A stretch of DNA of 53,036 nucleotides. It comes from Alphaproteobacteria bacterium. GTDB lineage: Bacteria; Pseudomonadota; Alphaproteobacteria; Bin95. The notes below the pieces were generated by a model. The model worked only from the letters and a program-made list of their open reading frames with translations, did not search any database and was not told where the DNA came from. The position numbers and the translations under genes are program-made. Of this stretch, positions 35,978-46,521 are shown in pieces. Location: the NCBI GenBank assembly GCA_030833925.1, contig JAURGE010000014.1:1-53036 (forward strand), written 5' to 3'. How positions within the stretch are numbered: position 1 is the first letter of the stretch; each line of letters begins with the position of its first letter.

Positions 35978-36175
35978 CTTGTTTTCAGTTTATATAAAAC
36001 TGATTGGTAATTTAGAGCCTAAAATCGCACTTCCGCCTGACTACCGAAATCAGACCATCAGCAAATTAGGTGATACCTCGGTTGATCTATCAGAACGTTT
36101 TGGGTTCGGACAAGGCCTTTTAACATCACAGCAACTTTTTGGTCCCACCAAGCTAAAAATCAATTCGCATCCGAC

Positions 36176-38860
36176 CTACTCTCGAATTCGTTCCACCAAG
36201 TCATAAAGTAAGTTCATTGCCTCTCGTGGATTCAGAGCGTCAACATCGGTTGCCTTTAATTGGTCGACAACGCTTTCAATGCCTTTTGGTAAAGAAGACG
36301 AAAATGAACGTTCTGCCGGAGGTGAAGCATGTGCAAAAAGCGGCATCTCTTTGACAAGCCGCGAACCATCCAGACCCTCCCCCGCCTCAAGACGAGAGAG
36401 AATATTAGCCGCTCGACGAACAACATCTGCTGGTAAACCCGCTAAACGAGCAACATGGACGCCATAGGAACGGTCAGCAGCACCTGACGCGACCTCATGT
36501 AAGAAGGCAATGTCGCCCTCCCATTCTTTAACTCGCATCGATGCGAGACCGAGGCCATCCAGATTATTAGCAAGTGCGGTGAGCTCGTGATAATGAGTGG
36601 CGAACAAGCCTCTGCAACGGTTCTTATCGTGTAGCCGCTCGACTGTTGCCCAGGCAATTGAGAGGCCATCATAGGTAGCAGTGCCTCGCCCAATTTCGTC
36701 TAAAATAACTAACGAGCGATCACTAGCTTGGTTCAAAATTGCTGCCGTCTCCACCATTTCAACCATGAAGGTTGAACGTCCACGAGCAAGATCATCGGCC
36801 GCACCTACACGCGAGAAAAGCTTATCAACAACGCCAATATGCGCCCCAGTTGCAGGAACAAATGATCCTATTTGAGCAAGGATTGTAATGAGGGCATTCT
36901 GACGGAGAAAAGTGCTCTTACCTGCCATGTTAGGGCCAGTAACCAGCCACAGCCTTTCTGCCGTTTTTACCGAGAGGTCACAATTGTTAGGCACAAAAGA
37001 CCCGGTCGACATTGCCATCTCGACCACAGGATGACGGCCCGCCTCTACTTGAAAACTAAGACCTTCATCAACCTTTGGCCTAACGTACGATCGCTCTTTG
37101 GCTAACTCAGCAAGCCCAGTAATCACATCTACCAACGCCAATGCATCCGCTGCTCTAGCTAGGATTTCACCGAGCTTTAAAACGCTTTCACGAAGCCGTG
37201 CGAAAATCTCTAATTCCCGAGCAAGGGCACGGTCGGAGGCTTGAGCAATTTTTGCTTCGAGGTCCGACAGCTCTACCGTAGAGAAGCGAACCGCATTCGC
37301 CATGGTCTGACGACGTATAAAACGCTCGTCACTAACTAACTTTGCTTCATGTAACGGTGTAGTTTCTATGAAATACCCCAGCACGGCATTGTGCTTTAGC
37401 TTAAGATTTTGGACGCCAGTGTCATTCTGATAACGTGCTTGAAGAGCAGCAATCAGTTGACGACTGTCATCTCGGAGGCTGCGGAGGTTATCCAGCTCGG
37501 CATCATATCCTCGTGCAACAAACCCTCCGTCGCGGGGAAGCAACGGGAGATTTTCACTAAGCGCGTTAGTTAGTTCTTCAGCGAGTAAATCATGGCCTTT
37601 CAGAGAGGCTGCAGCATCTACAAGTAGAACGGCCGGTTCTTCTGAAGTTAGACCGGCCGGTGTTGCTTCCAGAAAAACAGCCACCTGGGAAGCAATATTG
37701 AGGCTCTTGGCAATTGCAGCGAGATCACGGGGACCACCACGACCAAGAGATAATCGGGAGAGGGAGCGAGCTAGGTCTGGTGCTCTATTAAGCGACCCAT
37801 GAAGGTCTGCCGCAAGTTGAGGACGGTCATACAGTGAGGCAACCGCTGTTTGCCGATCGTGGATAGCACTCACATCAGTGAGGGGTGCAGCCAGCCAACC
37901 AGCTAGAAGGCGCGCACCAGCGCTCGTGCTAGTCCTATCTATGGCATCCAACAGACTACCGTGACGATCGCCTGACGTTGTGCGAAAAAGTTCTAAGCTC
38001 TTCCGCGTTGCAGGATCGATTTGCATGATCCGGCCTGGTTGAAAGCGCTTAGGAGGATCGAGACGAGCAATTTCACCTTTTTGAGTTTGATCAACATAGT
38101 CAATCAATGCTCCAGCAGCTGCAATTTCTGATCGTTCAAAGGCTCCAAAACCATCTAAGGCGTCTACGCCAAATACCCCTTTCAGTCGCCGTTCCGCATT
38201 TCTGCTGTCAAATCTAGCTGAGGGTAGATCAGTTATTGTTGCCGATACTTCATCGTATAGTGACTTAAATTGCTCCCGCTCCAACAAACGGTCTGGTAGC
38301 AACAGCTCTTTAGGTTCAACCCGAGCGAGGGCCTCTCCCAAATCACTAATATCAAGAGATTGAGTCTCAAAAATCCCTGTCGAAAGATCTAGCCACGCAA
38401 AACCTAACCGGCCCCCAACTTCAGCCAAAGCGGCTAGAAAATTATGTTGGCGCGACTCGAGAAGCGTCTCCTCTGTTAATGTGCCCGGCGTTACCAAGCG
38501 CACTACATCACGAGCAACCAGAGTTTTACCGGCACGCTTTTTAGCGTCGGCCGGATCTTCTATCTGCTCGCAAATAGCAACCTTCGCGCCAGAGCGTATC
38601 AACCGTTCAAGATAGGCTTCATGACTTTTGACCGGAACGCCGGCCATCGGAATTGGCTCACCACCATGCTGGCCACGCTGCGTTAGCGTTATATCTAAAA
38701 TATCAGCAGCTTTAATCGCGTCATCAAAGAAGAGTTCGTAAAAATCGCCCATACGATAAAACAGCAAATAGCCCGGATGGGCTTCACGAAGGGCAAGATA
38801 CTGCGCCATCATCGGAGTTGCGTTTTCTATTATCGCAGACTTTATACTATTGCCGTCCAT
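36176..38860 (-). CDS. mutS: DNA mismatch repair protein MutS
   Basis: Full-length MutS of 894 residues. The mismatch-reading motif lies in [14 protein letters not shown] (Phe-Tyr-Glu), followed by TLTQRG and PMAGVP. The ATPase end has Walker [31 protein letters not shown] and the FATHYHELT switch. A C-terminal tail with the dimerisation helix follows. It recognises mispairs and recruits MutL. A good ribosome site is not obvious; a later ATG pair ([13 protein letters not shown]) could be an alternative start. It is divergent from the M20 amidohydrolase gene. Identification is secure. Confidence 0.98.
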   Translation of the reverse strand: MDGNSIKSAIIENATPMMAQYLALREAHPGYLLFYRMGDFYELFFDDAIKAADILDITLTQRGQHGGEPIPMAGVPVKSHEAYLERLIRSGAKVAICEQIEDPADAKKRAGKTLVARDVVRLVTPGTLTEETLLESRQHNFLAALAEVGGRLGFAWLDLSTGIFETQSLDISDLGEALARVEPKELLLPDRLLEREQFKSLYDEVSATITDLPSARFDSRNAERRLKGVFGVDALDGFGAFERSEIAAAGALIDYVDQTQKGEIARLDPPKRFQPGRIMQIDPATRKSLELFRTTSGDRHGSLLDAIDRTSTSAGARLLAGWLAAPLTDVSAIHDRQTAVASLYDRPQLAADLHGSLNRAPDLARSLSRLSLGRGGPRDLAAIAKSLNIASQVAVFLEATPAGLTSEEPAVLLVDAAASLKGHDLLAEELTNALSENLPLLPRDGGFVARGYDAELDNLRSLRDDSRQLIAALQARYQNDTGVQNLKLKHNAVLGYFIETTPLHEAKLVSDERFIRRQTMANAVRFSTVELSDLEAKIAQASDRALARELEIFARLRESVLKLGEILARAADALALVDVITGLAELAKERSYVRPKVDEGLSFQVEAGRHPVVEMAMSTGSFVPNNCDLSVKTAERLWLVTGPNMAGKSTFLRQNALITILAQIGSFVPATGAHIGVVDKLFSRVGAADDLARGRSTFMVEMVETAAILNQASDRSLVILDEIGRGTATYDGLSIAWATVERLHDKNRCRGLFATHYHELTALANNLDGLGLASMRVKEWEGDIAFLHEVASGAADRSYGVHVARLAGLPADVVRRAANILSRLEAGEGLDGSRLVKEMPLFAHASPPAERSFSSSLPKGIESVVDQLKATDVDALNPREAMNLLYDLVERIRE

Positions 38861-38930
38861 GGCCTCTGGCTCAGATTCTCTATATGATTCTTAACATACC
38901 TTTTGCTGCCTTTTGAGGAACCCTTCAAAG

Positions 38931-40100
38931 ATGCCTGTGATCAATTCTATAGCCGCGCTTGAAGACGAGATGACAGCCTGGCGTCGAGACTTCCACATGC
39001 ACCCAGAGCTCGCCTATCAGGAAGAGCGAACATCACGCATTGTGGCTGAAAAATTGAAATCCTGGGGTATCGAGGTCAAGACAGGTCTCGGAAAGACCGG
39101 CGTTGTAGGAGTAATTAAGGGTACTGGTGATGGACCATCTATTGGCCTGCGAGCCGATATGGATGCACTCCCCATAAACGAGATGAATGAAGTTGAATGG
39201 AAGTCACAGAACCAGGGTGTCATGCACGCCTGTGGTCACGACGGACACACGACTATGCTTCTTGGCGCTGCTAAGTACCTCGCTGAGACGAGAAATTTTG
39301 CTGGCACTGTGCATGTGATTTTCCAACCGGCAGAAGAAGGCTTCGCTGGTGCTAAGGCCATGATAGACGATGGACTTTTTGAAGATTTTCCCTGTGATCA
39401 AGTCTATGGGCTGCACAATTGGCCGGCGATGCCAGCAGGCCAGGTAGCGGCGGTACCAGGACCTATCATGGCAGCTGCTGATAAGTTTGTTATCAAAGTG
39501 AAGGGGAAAGGTGCACATGGTGCGATGCCTCATAACGGTGTCGACCCTATAGTGATAGGCAGTCAAATTGTGACCGCATTACAAAGCCTTGTAAGCCGTT
39601 CTAAGGACCCAATTGAAACTGCTGTAATCTCCACAACAATGTTTCATGCAGGTGCCGCTTTCAACGTGATCCCAGAAGAGGCGGAACTGTCAGGTACGGT
39701 CCGCACTTTCAACCCAAAGGTGCAAGAAATAGTCGAAGCCGGCATGAAAAGAATCGCGGAAGGTATTTCCGCTGCGATGGGAGGGACCGCTGATGTTGAC
39801 TACCGCCGCGGGTACCCAGCTACCATCAACCACAAACGAGAGGCTGATATGGCTGCCGCCGTGGCAGCCAGTATAGTAGGGCCCGAAAACGTGCGAAGGG
39901 ACGTAGACCCAACAATGGGTGCCGAAGACTTTGCATTCATGCTCAATGAAAAACCTGGTTGCTACCTTTGGTTGGGTCAAGGCGGCGGGTCATCAACAGA
40001 GAATGTCCATCACCCTCAATACGACTTCAATGATAAAGTGCTGCCGATTGGGGCCAGTGTCCTTGCAAAGCTTGTCGAAGATCTGCAGCCAAGAGGGTAG
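38931..40100 (+). CDS. M20 family amidohydrolase (hippurate hydrolase/deacetylase-like)
   Basis: A 389-residue M20D-type metallo-amidohydrolase. Metal and catalytic signatures are GLRADMDALPI, the Cys-His site HACGHDGHTTMLLG, QPAEEGFAGAKAM, and the late PTMGAEDFAFML. Family members cleave N-acyl amino acids (hippurate, N-acetyl-diaminopimelate, indole-acetyl conjugates). GAGGA precedes the ATG, which was chosen over an in-frame TTG upstream. It lies nine bases before dgcN, so it is a good candidate for the deacetylase that would release L-glutamate from N-acetyl-L-glutamate in the DgcN-DgcA route (inference). Confidence 0.92.
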   Translation: MPVINSIAALEDEMTAWRRDFHMHPELAYQEERTSRIVAEKLKSWGIEVKTGLGKTGVVGVIKGTGDGPSIGLRADMDALPINEMNEVEWKSQNQGVMHACGHDGHTTMLLGAAKYLAETRNFAGTVHVIFQPAEEGFAGAKAMIDDGLFEDFPCDQVYGLHNWPAMPAGQVAAVPGPIMAAADKFVIKVKGKGAHGAMPHNGVDPIVIGSQIVTALQSLVSRSKDPIETAVISTTMFHAGAAFNVIPEEAELSGTVRTFNPKVQEIVEAGMKRIAEGISAAMGGTADVDYRRGYPATINHKREADMAAAVAASIVGPENVRRDVDPTMGAEDFAFMLNEKPGCYLWLGQGGGSSTENVHHPQYDFNDKVLPIGASVLAKLVEDLQPRG

Positions 40101-40109
40101 CCTTCGTTA

Positions 40110-41114
40110 ATGGAAATCAAAAAACCCTACGCCGTTTATTTAGGCGACGTACCAGATCAGTTAGCTGCAAAAACTGGAGACGGTATAGCCGATTGGCGCC
40201 CGGATTGGTGCATGGGGCAAATCCGATTACCCGGCTGTGGTGCCGATTGTGGACTGCCTAACATGACGATTGCCGAGGCGGCAAATAAAGGAGCAAAAAC
40301 TTTAGTTATTGGCGTTGTTAATCAGGGCGGGTTTTTACCAGAACACTGGATTAAAGACATAGTAGCCGCAATTTCAGAAGGCATGGATGTGGCCTCCGGT
40401 ATGCATATGCGCTTAGAGGATTTCCCTGCCATAAAAGCCGCTGCAGAGCAGCATAAACGGCAGCTCCATAACCTTCGTCATCCAACCCAAGCTTTCAAAA
40501 CCGGCAGGGGAGAGAAGCGGGCGGGCAAACGAGCATTAACCGTTGGCATGGATTGCTCTATCGGCAAAAAATATACTGCCCTTGCTATAGCTCAGGAGAT
40601 GAGCGCACGCGGCATGAAAGTGGATTTTCGTGCAACAGGCCAAACAGGCGTGTTGATCGCGGAACGCGGAATTGCCATCGATGCGATTGTCTCCGACTTC
40701 ATTGCTGGAGCCGCTGAATGGCTCTCCCCAGCAAATGACCCAGACCACTGGGACATAATAGAAGGTCAAGGTTCCCTCTTTCATGCGGCCTATGCAGGAG
40801 TGACCCTGGGCTTGATGCACGGCTCTCAGCCAGATGCTCTAATCCTTTGCCATGAACCAACGCGGAAACACATGCGTAATCTGCCTCACATGCCAATACC
40901 AAAGCTTGAGGACGCCTTTGAACCCTATCTGACCCTAGCTCGCCTTACCAACCCGAAAGTCCGTTTTGTGGGAGTATCGGTGAATACTTCTAATGTTTCG
41001 GAAAAAGAGGGGGACCAACTTCTCGCCCAGATCGAAGATCGTTTTAGTCTTCCAGCGGTTGATCCAATACGACAAGGCCCAGGAAAGATCGTCGACGAGC
41101 TTATCAAGATATGA
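40110..41114 (+). CDS. dgcN: N-acetyltransferase DgcN (DUF1611 family)
   Basis: The 334-residue protein belongs to DUF1611 as recalled: an N-terminal Rossmann-like part (YAVYLGDVPDQLAAKTGDG, LVIGVVNQGGFLPEHW) and a C-terminal P-loop-like domain starting VGMDCSIGKKYTALAI, with GQGSLFHAAYAGVTLGL later. DgcN is described as N-acetylating D-glutamate in marine bacteria. The start codon is preceded by few ribosome-like bases, so translation may depend on coupling from the M20 gene. Its stop overlaps the dgcA start. The assignment rests on family recognition and on the dgcA neighbour. Confidence 0.85.
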   Translation: MEIKKPYAVYLGDVPDQLAAKTGDGIADWRPDWCMGQIRLPGCGADCGLPNMTIAEAANKGAKTLVIGVVNQGGFLPEHWIKDIVAAISEGMDVASGMHMRLEDFPAIKAAAEQHKRQLHNLRHPTQAFKTGRGEKRAGKRALTVGMDCSIGKKYTALAIAQEMSARGMKVDFRATGQTGVLIAERGIAIDAIVSDFIAGAAEWLSPANDPDHWDIIEGQGSLFHAAYAGVTLGLMHGSQPDALILCHEPTRKHMRNLPHMPIPKLEDAFEPYLTLARLTNPKVRFVGVSVNTSNVSEKEGDQLLAQIEDRFSLPAVDPIRQGPGKIVDELIKI

Positions 41115-42094
41115 CGATCAGGATTAAGGTCAGCGAGGATATCTTTCCTGTTCGCGGGGTCTTTCGCATCAGCCGCGGTGCTCGCACGGAAACGCGTGTG
41201 GTAACCGTGACAGTTAACGATAGCGGGCTGATCGGACGCGGCGAGTGTGTTCCCTATTCTCACTACGGTGAAACGACAGAGTCGGTCATAGCTGAAATCC
41301 AACGTGGAGGCTTAGCACTTTCCGAAGGAGCAACTCGCAGCGATATCCAGACGATCATGCAACCAGGAGCAGCTAGAAATGCTATTGATTGTGCGCTCTG
41401 GGATTTGGAGGCTAAGAAAGCAGGAAAGCGAGCATGGGAAATAGCAGGAATACCAGAGCCTCACATCAACGAAACAGCCTTCACCTTAAGTCTAGATGAT
41501 CCTGTAGCGATGGGTATCGCAGCTAAAGAGGCAAACGATCGGCCTCTATTGAAAATCAAACTGGCTGGTAAAGATGACATTGAACGCGTCACAAACATCC
41601 GCACCAATGCGCCTAATTCACGTTTGATAGTCGATGCAAATGAAGGCTGGACACCTGATATGGTGTTACCCTTCTCGAAAAAATTAGCTGAACTTGGCGT
41701 CTCTATGATCGAACAACCATTGCCCGCCAGTGACGATGCAGCTCTCGCCGAAATACCGCACGCTGTACCCCTTTGCGCCGATGAAAGCGCACATACCTCC
41801 GCTGATATAGAGCAACTAAAAGGTCGTTACGAAATCGTGAATATTAAGCTCGATAAAACGGGCGGCCTAACTGAAGCGATTAAATTTCGCGACGCTATTA
41901 TATCTTCCGGCATGGACGTCATGGTCGGTTGCATGCTGGGCACTTCACTTGGAATGGCGCCAGCTATGTTGATCGCCCAGAACGCTGCATTTGTGGATCT
42001 AGATGGACCGTTATTATTAGCAGAAGACCGCAGCCCAGGTCTTTGCTATACGGAGTCCAAAATTGCGCCTCCCGCCTCTGAATTGTGGGGTTAA
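41111..42094 (+). CDS. dgcA: N-acetyl-D-glutamate racemase DgcA (enolase superfamily)
   Basis: A 327-residue enolase-superfamily enzyme of the dipeptide-epimerase branch. The catalytic framework is visible: Lys pair in LLKIKLAGKD, Asp in LIVDANEGWTPD, Glu in MIEQPLP, Asp-Glu in LCADESAHT, and Lys in VNIKLDKTGGLTEA. L-Ala-D/L-Glu epimerases share this pattern, so without dgcN one would call it a dipeptide epimerase. The ATGA overlap with dgcN supports the racemase role in D-glutamate catabolism, turning N-acetyl-D-Glu into N-acetyl-L-Glu. A muropeptide-recycling role is the alternative. Confidence 0.88.
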   Translation: MTIRIKVSEDIFPVRGVFRISRGARTETRVVTVTVNDSGLIGRGECVPYSHYGETTESVIAEIQRGGLALSEGATRSDIQTIMQPGAARNAIDCALWDLEAKKAGKRAWEIAGIPEPHINETAFTLSLDDPVAMGIAAKEANDRPLLKIKLAGKDDIERVTNIRTNAPNSRLIVDANEGWTPDMVLPFSKKLAELGVSMIEQPLPASDDAALAEIPHAVPLCADESAHTSADIEQLKGRYEIVNIKLDKTGGLTEAIKFRDAIISSGMDVMVGCMLGTSLGMAPAMLIAQNAAFVDLDGPLLLAEDRSPGLCYTESKIAPPASELWG

Positions 42095-42126
42095 TAAGCA
42101 CTAAATCATCCTAGGGATTTTGAGAC

Positions 42127-43233
42127 ATGGGTTTCAATTGCGGGATTGTCGGCCTGCCAAATGTAGGCAAGTCGACATTGTTCAATGCTCTAACAGCCAC
42201 AGCAGCCGCGGAGAGCGCCAACTACCCGTTCTGTACGATAGAACCTAATGTTGGCCGCGTCGCCGTGCCTGATCCAAGACTCTATGAACTAGCAAAGATT
42301 GCAAAGTCAGCGCGCGTGATTGGCACCCAACTCGAGTTTGTAGACATTGCTGGCCTGGTACGTGGGGCTAGTCGTGGTGAAGGTCTTGGTAACCAATTTC
42401 TCGGCAATATCCGAGAAGTAGACGCCATTGCCCATGTTTTGCGTTGCTTTGAAGGTGGTGAGATCACCCATGTTGAAGGCTCAATTGATCCTATTCGCGA
42501 CGCCGAAACCGTAGAAACTGAACTTATGTTGGCAGATCTGGAGAGCCTTGAACGCAGGTTTGAGCAAGCCAAAAAACGAGGCCAAACTGGCGATAAGGAA
42601 GCTCGTTTATCGGCCGACGTAATGGCCCCAATCGTTGAGGCTCTTAAAGATGGCCGCCCTGCCCGTACCGTCAGGGAGCAGTTTGATTCCCACAACCACA
42701 AAATTGCTAAAGGCTTGCAGCTGCTGACCTATAAACCTGTGATGTACGTCTGCAATGTAGAAGAAGAAGCCTCCGCTGAAGGAAACACACTTTCAGAAAA
42801 AGTTCGAGCTAAGGCAGAGGCTGAGGGAGCCGGGCATGTAGTTGTCTCGGCAGCTATAGAGGCTGAAATTTCACAACTTGAAACAGATGATGAGAAACGT
42901 GAATTCCTCGAGACAATCGGTTTGGAAGAGCCTGGCCTAAATCGCGTCATCCGCGCCGGATATGATTTACTGGGTCTTTTAACATTCTTCACAGCCGGCC
43001 CCAAAGAAGCCAGGGCATGGACCGTTCGCTCAGGGGCTGGAGCGCCAGAGGCAGCTGGAGAGATCCACTCAGATTTTGAGCGCGGTTTCATTGCTGCCGA
43101 AACCATTAGTTTCTCTGACTACGTAACACTGGGTGGCGAGCAAGCGGCGAAGGATGCTGGCAAGATGCGTCAGGAGGGGCGTAACTACATCGTTAAAGAC
43201 GGTGATGTGATGCTATTCCGCTTCAACGTCTAG
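42127..43233 (+). CDS. ychF: Redox-regulated ATPase YchF (OBG-family)
   Basis: A 368-residue universal P-loop protein that prefers ATP over GTP and binds ribosomes. It opens [22 protein letters not shown] (P-loop), has [22 protein letters not shown] (switch region) and a C-terminal TGS domain with [17 protein letters not shown] and the final [17 protein letters not shown]. The usual NKxD motif is replaced by the typical NVEE variant. It lies 32 bases after dgcA, perhaps sharing a transcript, although its function is unrelated. Confidence 0.98.
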   Translation: MGFNCGIVGLPNVGKSTLFNALTATAAAESANYPFCTIEPNVGRVAVPDPRLYELAKIAKSARVIGTQLEFVDIAGLVRGASRGEGLGNQFLGNIREVDAIAHVLRCFEGGEITHVEGSIDPIRDAETVETELMLADLESLERRFEQAKKRGQTGDKEARLSADVMAPIVEALKDGRPARTVREQFDSHNHKIAKGLQLLTYKPVMYVCNVEEEASAEGNTLSEKVRAKAEAEGAGHVVVSAAIEAEISQLETDDEKREFLETIGLEEPGLNRVIRAGYDLLGLLTFFTAGPKEARAWTVRSGAGAPEAAGEIHSDFERGFIAAETISFSDYVTLGGEQAAKDAGKMRQEGRNYIVKDGDVMLFRFNV

Positions 43234-43245
43234 CACCCAATCGGA

Positions 43246-43652
43246 CTAATCTGTTAATCCTAAAAGACGGGCAGCATTGTTCTTTATGATGTCTGGTCGC
43301 AACTCATCCCGGATAGCTATCCCCTCAAAATCCGCAAGCCATCGCTCGGGTGTAATCATCGGCCAATCTGATCCAAAAAGAACTTTCTTTCTGAGTATCG
43401 TGTTGCAGTAACGGACTAAAATTTCAGGAAAGTATTTTGGCTCCTGAAATGAGCGGCAGTTTCAGAAATTGTTGGCAGATGTTTACAAGGAGCTCTGAAA
43501 CATGCAGCCATAGCCGATTGAAAGTCATCATAACCATCATCGGCATGACACCTGCAAGGTTCTTCAGCGTGGGTATGGATATCTATTGCGCTGATTTTGT
43601 TAACATCGATCATAGTAACTTCATATAAACTGTCGGTGCGGTTATTACTCAT
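43246..43652 (-). pseudogene. Amidohydrolase-2 pseudogene with internal deletion and frameshift
   Basis: The N-terminal piece reads MIDVNKISAIDIHTHAEEPC then HADDGYDDFQSAMAACFRAP, the start of an amidohydrolase with its D-x-H-x-H metal site. It closes at 43416. The C-terminal end of the same family appears in another minus frame from about 43440: PKYFPEILVRYCNTILRKKV, then LFGSDWPMITPERWL, ending NNAARLLGLTD and a stop at 43246. The two pieces total about 125 residues against roughly 290 in intact relatives, so about 165 residues of barrel were lost and the join shifted the frame. The remaining start ATG may be at 43652 or 43613. It is probably non-functional. Confidence 0.85.
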
Positions 43653-43663
43653 AAGCAGCTTAC

Positions 43664-44974
43664 TCAAGCTGCTAAGGCGCGCGCTTGTTCCAAAAAACGA
43701 TTATTAACTGCGCTCTCTGGCCTAAAAGCTAGTCGCTCATTGGCCAAGGACAAAGCGGTGTTGCGCGCGCAAGCGCGAATTGCAGCAACAAGAATAGTCC
43801 ATTCTATTAGATCTCTTTGAGCTATACTTCCGCCCATCCGACTGAGCTGTGTCCTCGTGCCAAGAAGCCCTTCCAATGCGTCTCCGTACTCACCCCTAAC
43901 GAAGCAAGCCATAGCCTCAGTAATTGGAATGGCGCAGTGCTTGTATGTTTCCGAAAGCTCAGAGCCAGAAGCGGCTGAACGCTTCATACTAAGAAGTATA
44001 TTGTCGTAGGCCTTAAAATCATCAGCACTAAGAGCGGCCATAGCCCCATGAATTTCATTAAAGGGGCTTACCATTCCGGATAGCTGCTTTTCCCAATGAC
44101 AGAATTGTGCCCCCCAACGATCTCCTGGATCACACCCCAGTGTTTGAAGCCTCCACAGTAAAGATGTGGGATTGCATAGCTGCGTACCCACCGGCCTCAT
44201 CATAGATAGAATTTCATTGTCGTAGAGCGCAAGCGCCCGATCAAATTCGCCTCTTTCCACATGGAAGAGAGCCTTATGCCAGTAGATATGAACCCGATTG
44301 TTGCATTTCGGATCGGACCAAAAAGGCAACCTGTCATCCATCCATCTAACGCCCTCATCAGGCCGACCTGTCATTTCCAATACGTGGGAAACAGCATGAT
44401 GCGGCCAGTAAGCAAATGGCTCCAGCTCTGCCGCCTCGCGAGAGACATCTTCAGCGCGAGCAAAATCACCAAATTCTTCAAGGCCAAAGCCAAAAAAGGA
44501 TAACATGATGCCGTAGTTTGGATCGTCTACTGACCAGAAAGGCAGTGCTCTGGAAGCCCGTGCCGCCTCCCTGGCGAAGCGTCCAAGATATCCATCAAGA
44601 CGGAGCGCACACTGATGCGCTGCCAGATCAAATGGGTCTTCCATAAGATGTCGGTCGAGCACATCAACGGCGGATGGCCACTGGCCCGCTAGAGCCAGTC
44701 GTAAAGCCACAAGATTGCGTCCCTCCCTCTCAGTGAGACGGGTCTCATCGACCGTATCTATTATGGAAACGGCTTTTTTTAATTGAGTGCTGTCGTTGGA
44801 GAGAGCGAGAAACCAAGACTGCAAAATATCAGGCATTTGTGCCGAGGCATCAGCTTCGCGGGCCTTGACTAGGTCGATATTTGGATCACCAAAATTTAGT
44901 GTGAAAGCTCTTACTGCATCATTAATGTGGCTCTGCGCCTCCCCATTGGCACTCAAAATACTTCTCTTGGTCAA
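43664..44974 (-). CDS. TPR repeat protein, TTC38-like
   Basis: A 436-residue helical protein resembling the TTC38 (StaR-like) tetratricopeptide group. TPR-like helical pairs are visible around AHQCALRLDGYLGRFAREAA, GLEEFGDFARAEDVSREAAE and HKALFHVERGEFDRALALYD. The motif HHAVSHVLEMTGRPDEGVRWM is characteristic. The start is taken as a TTG at 44974 because AAAGGAGA sits at good spacing just before it; upstream codons have no ribosome site. The amidohydrolase pseudogene follows on the same strand only 11 bases away, so the intact partner may once have been co-expressed. Function unknown; protein binding is likely. Confidence 0.84.
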   Translation of the reverse strand: MTKRSILSANGEAQSHINDAVRAFTLNFGDPNIDLVKAREADASAQMPDILQSWFLALSNDSTQLKKAVSIIDTVDETRLTEREGRNLVALRLALAGQWPSAVDVLDRHLMEDPFDLAAHQCALRLDGYLGRFAREAARASRALPFWSVDDPNYGIMLSFFGFGLEEFGDFARAEDVSREAAELEPFAYWPHHAVSHVLEMTGRPDEGVRWMDDRLPFWSDPKCNNRVHIYWHKALFHVERGEFDRALALYDNEILSMMRPVGTQLCNPTSLLWRLQTLGCDPGDRWGAQFCHWEKQLSGMVSPFNEIHGAMAALSADDFKAYDNILLSMKRSAASGSELSETYKHCAIPITEAMACFVRGEYGDALEGLLGTRTQLSRMGGSIAQRDLIEWTILVAAIRACARNTALSLANERLAFRPESAVNNRFLEQARALAA

Positions 44975-45116
44975 TGATATCTCCTTTGGCCCTGACAAAG
45001 GCTGCGCCCAGAGTAAACATTGATGAGGCGGCTGCAAGCAGCACTAGCAGAAGAATTCAGGATCTAAGCAATTGAGTCTTGAGATAGCTCTGGCTGACAA
45101 ACAGATTATTGAGCCG

Positions 45117-45860
45117 TCAAACAAATACTGAAATGTAGAGACCTAAAACCACGAGGGCATAGAAGAAGATTTTTCGAAAAGCTGCTTCAGATAAATTGTC
45201 CCGCACTTTTCTTCCGATGATCATTCCCAACATCGCCGGCGCTAAACCTATTAGCGAAGCCCATCCCATCTCTGCTGTTAACAAACTGCTAGCGCCCAGA
45301 GTTAAGGCTAAAGCGATGGTAGCTAGCGTAAAAAGCATACCCATCGCTTGAACTAGAGCGTTACGCGGCAAGCCGATTGCATTCAAATATAATACGCCAG
45401 GAACCACAAACGAGCCGGTCATACCAGTGAAAATGCCATTTAGAATTCCCAATGTTGGCCCAGCCCAAATTTGATTTCGATGATTTAAATCAAGCCGTAA
45501 ACCAAGAAGGCTGGTGCCCGCATAAGCTACAATCAGCAATCCAAGAAACTTTGAAAGCCAAAAGGAATCAATTGTCATCAATGCAAGGCCACCTGCAGGA
45601 ACCATAAATGTCGCCGTCAGTAGGAATGGCCAAAGCTGCTTGATAAGTTTTATGCCATAACCGCCAACGATTGCCTGCCAAAAGTTGGTCACAAACGACG
45701 GAATAAGAAGGATTGCCATCGCGCTTGTGAGGTCCATGACTACGGTAAGAATTGCTAGACTAATCGTCGGCAACCCAAGCCCAATCACCCCCTTAACGGT
45801 TCCTGCGAGAAGAAAAACAGCCGCAATAGTAACGATGTCTGAAGCTTCTAAGGTTATCAT
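45117..45860 (-). CDS. Sulfite exporter TauE/SafE (TSUP) family transporter
   Basis: A 247-residue membrane protein with about eight helices. The repeated pattern of the family is seen as GTVKGVIGLGLPTISLAILTV in the first half and GILNGIFTGMTGSFVVPGVLYL in the second, each carrying the Gly-rich helix turn. It lies downstream of a divergent AT-rich region and about 140 bases upstream of the TPR gene on the same strand. Anion export such as sulfite or organic acids is the usual role; the substrate is not predictable. It is not close in sequence to the other TSUP gene at 27438. Confidence 0.86.
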   Translation of the reverse strand: MITLEASDIVTIAAVFLLAGTVKGVIGLGLPTISLAILTVVMDLTSAMAILLIPSFVTNFWQAIVGGYGIKLIKQLWPFLLTATFMVPAGGLALMTIDSFWLSKFLGLLIVAYAGTSLLGLRLDLNHRNQIWAGPTLGILNGIFTGMTGSFVVPGVLYLNAIGLPRNALVQAMGMLFTLATIALALTLGASSLLTAEMGWASLIGLAPAMLGMIIGRKVRDNLSEAAFRKIFFYALVVLGLYISVFV

Positions 45861-46093
45861 TGAATCTCGCTAGTTAGGTCAGCCTGCGGAGTGTTCGACA
45901 CCCAAAGCTCAAGGTAAATGCAGGTCTTTTTGCTGAGAATTAAAGTATCTCCCATATTCAAACAGCTTCAATAAACCTCTCACGAATTAATTTTTTCTCA
46001 TTAATCTAATTAGAAAACTTAGCTTTATAGAAAAATAAAGGGCTATCTTAGGTATCTAGCTTAGTTTAGCTGATAAATTACCGCTTACTCACA

Positions 46094-46465
46094 GTGAGTT
46101 CGTCCGTGGCCACATGTCCTGCAATTGCGCTTCTCACTTTCGGAATGATCTGCACGGTGCAAGTAGATCAGGTAGTTGATGGCGACACATTCAAGGCCGA
46201 TTTTGGGCAATCCACATTTTCGGTTCGAGTGGTTGGAATTAATACTCCTGAGCGAACTGAAAAAGGCTTTGCAGAAGCTACTAAAGCCGCCAAAGACTAT
46301 TTTGAGGGTGCTAAAGTAACTCTTCAAATAGGGGGAGCCAAAGCTAGACGCGATGGAAACTGTGTCGGACAAGCGGTGATGGACAAGTATGGCCGAGTAC
46401 TGGCAGCTGTGGAAGGCTGGCCATCCGTTATAAAGTCTTGGGATAAAGGACCATGGTGCCGCTAG
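46094..46465 (+). CDS. Small SNase-like (thermonuclease-family) protein
   Basis: A 123-residue protein. The core QVVDGDTFKADFGQSTFSVRVVGINTPERTEKG matches the start of staphylococcal-nuclease domains, including the Arg (VRVVG) and the acidic pocket (INTPE). A second Arg occurs in DKYGRVLAAVEG, the position of the catalytic loop. The C-terminal helix of the OB fold is shortened compared with the usual ~140-150-residue domain. The GTG start is uncertain; an N-terminal hydrophobic stretch (ATCPAIALLTFGMIC) may be an export signal. Secretion of a nuclease is plausible, but activity is uncertain. Confidence 0.7.
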   Translation: MSSSVATCPAIALLTFGMICTVQVDQVVDGDTFKADFGQSTFSVRVVGINTPERTEKGFAEATKAAKDYFEGAKVTLQIGGAKARRDGNCVGQAVMDKYGRVLAAVEGWPSVIKSWDKGPWCR

Positions 46466-46521
46466 GCACCTTGGTGGCAATCTAAAATTACAAAAGTTTC
46501 ATGCTTTAGACATTATAGCGT

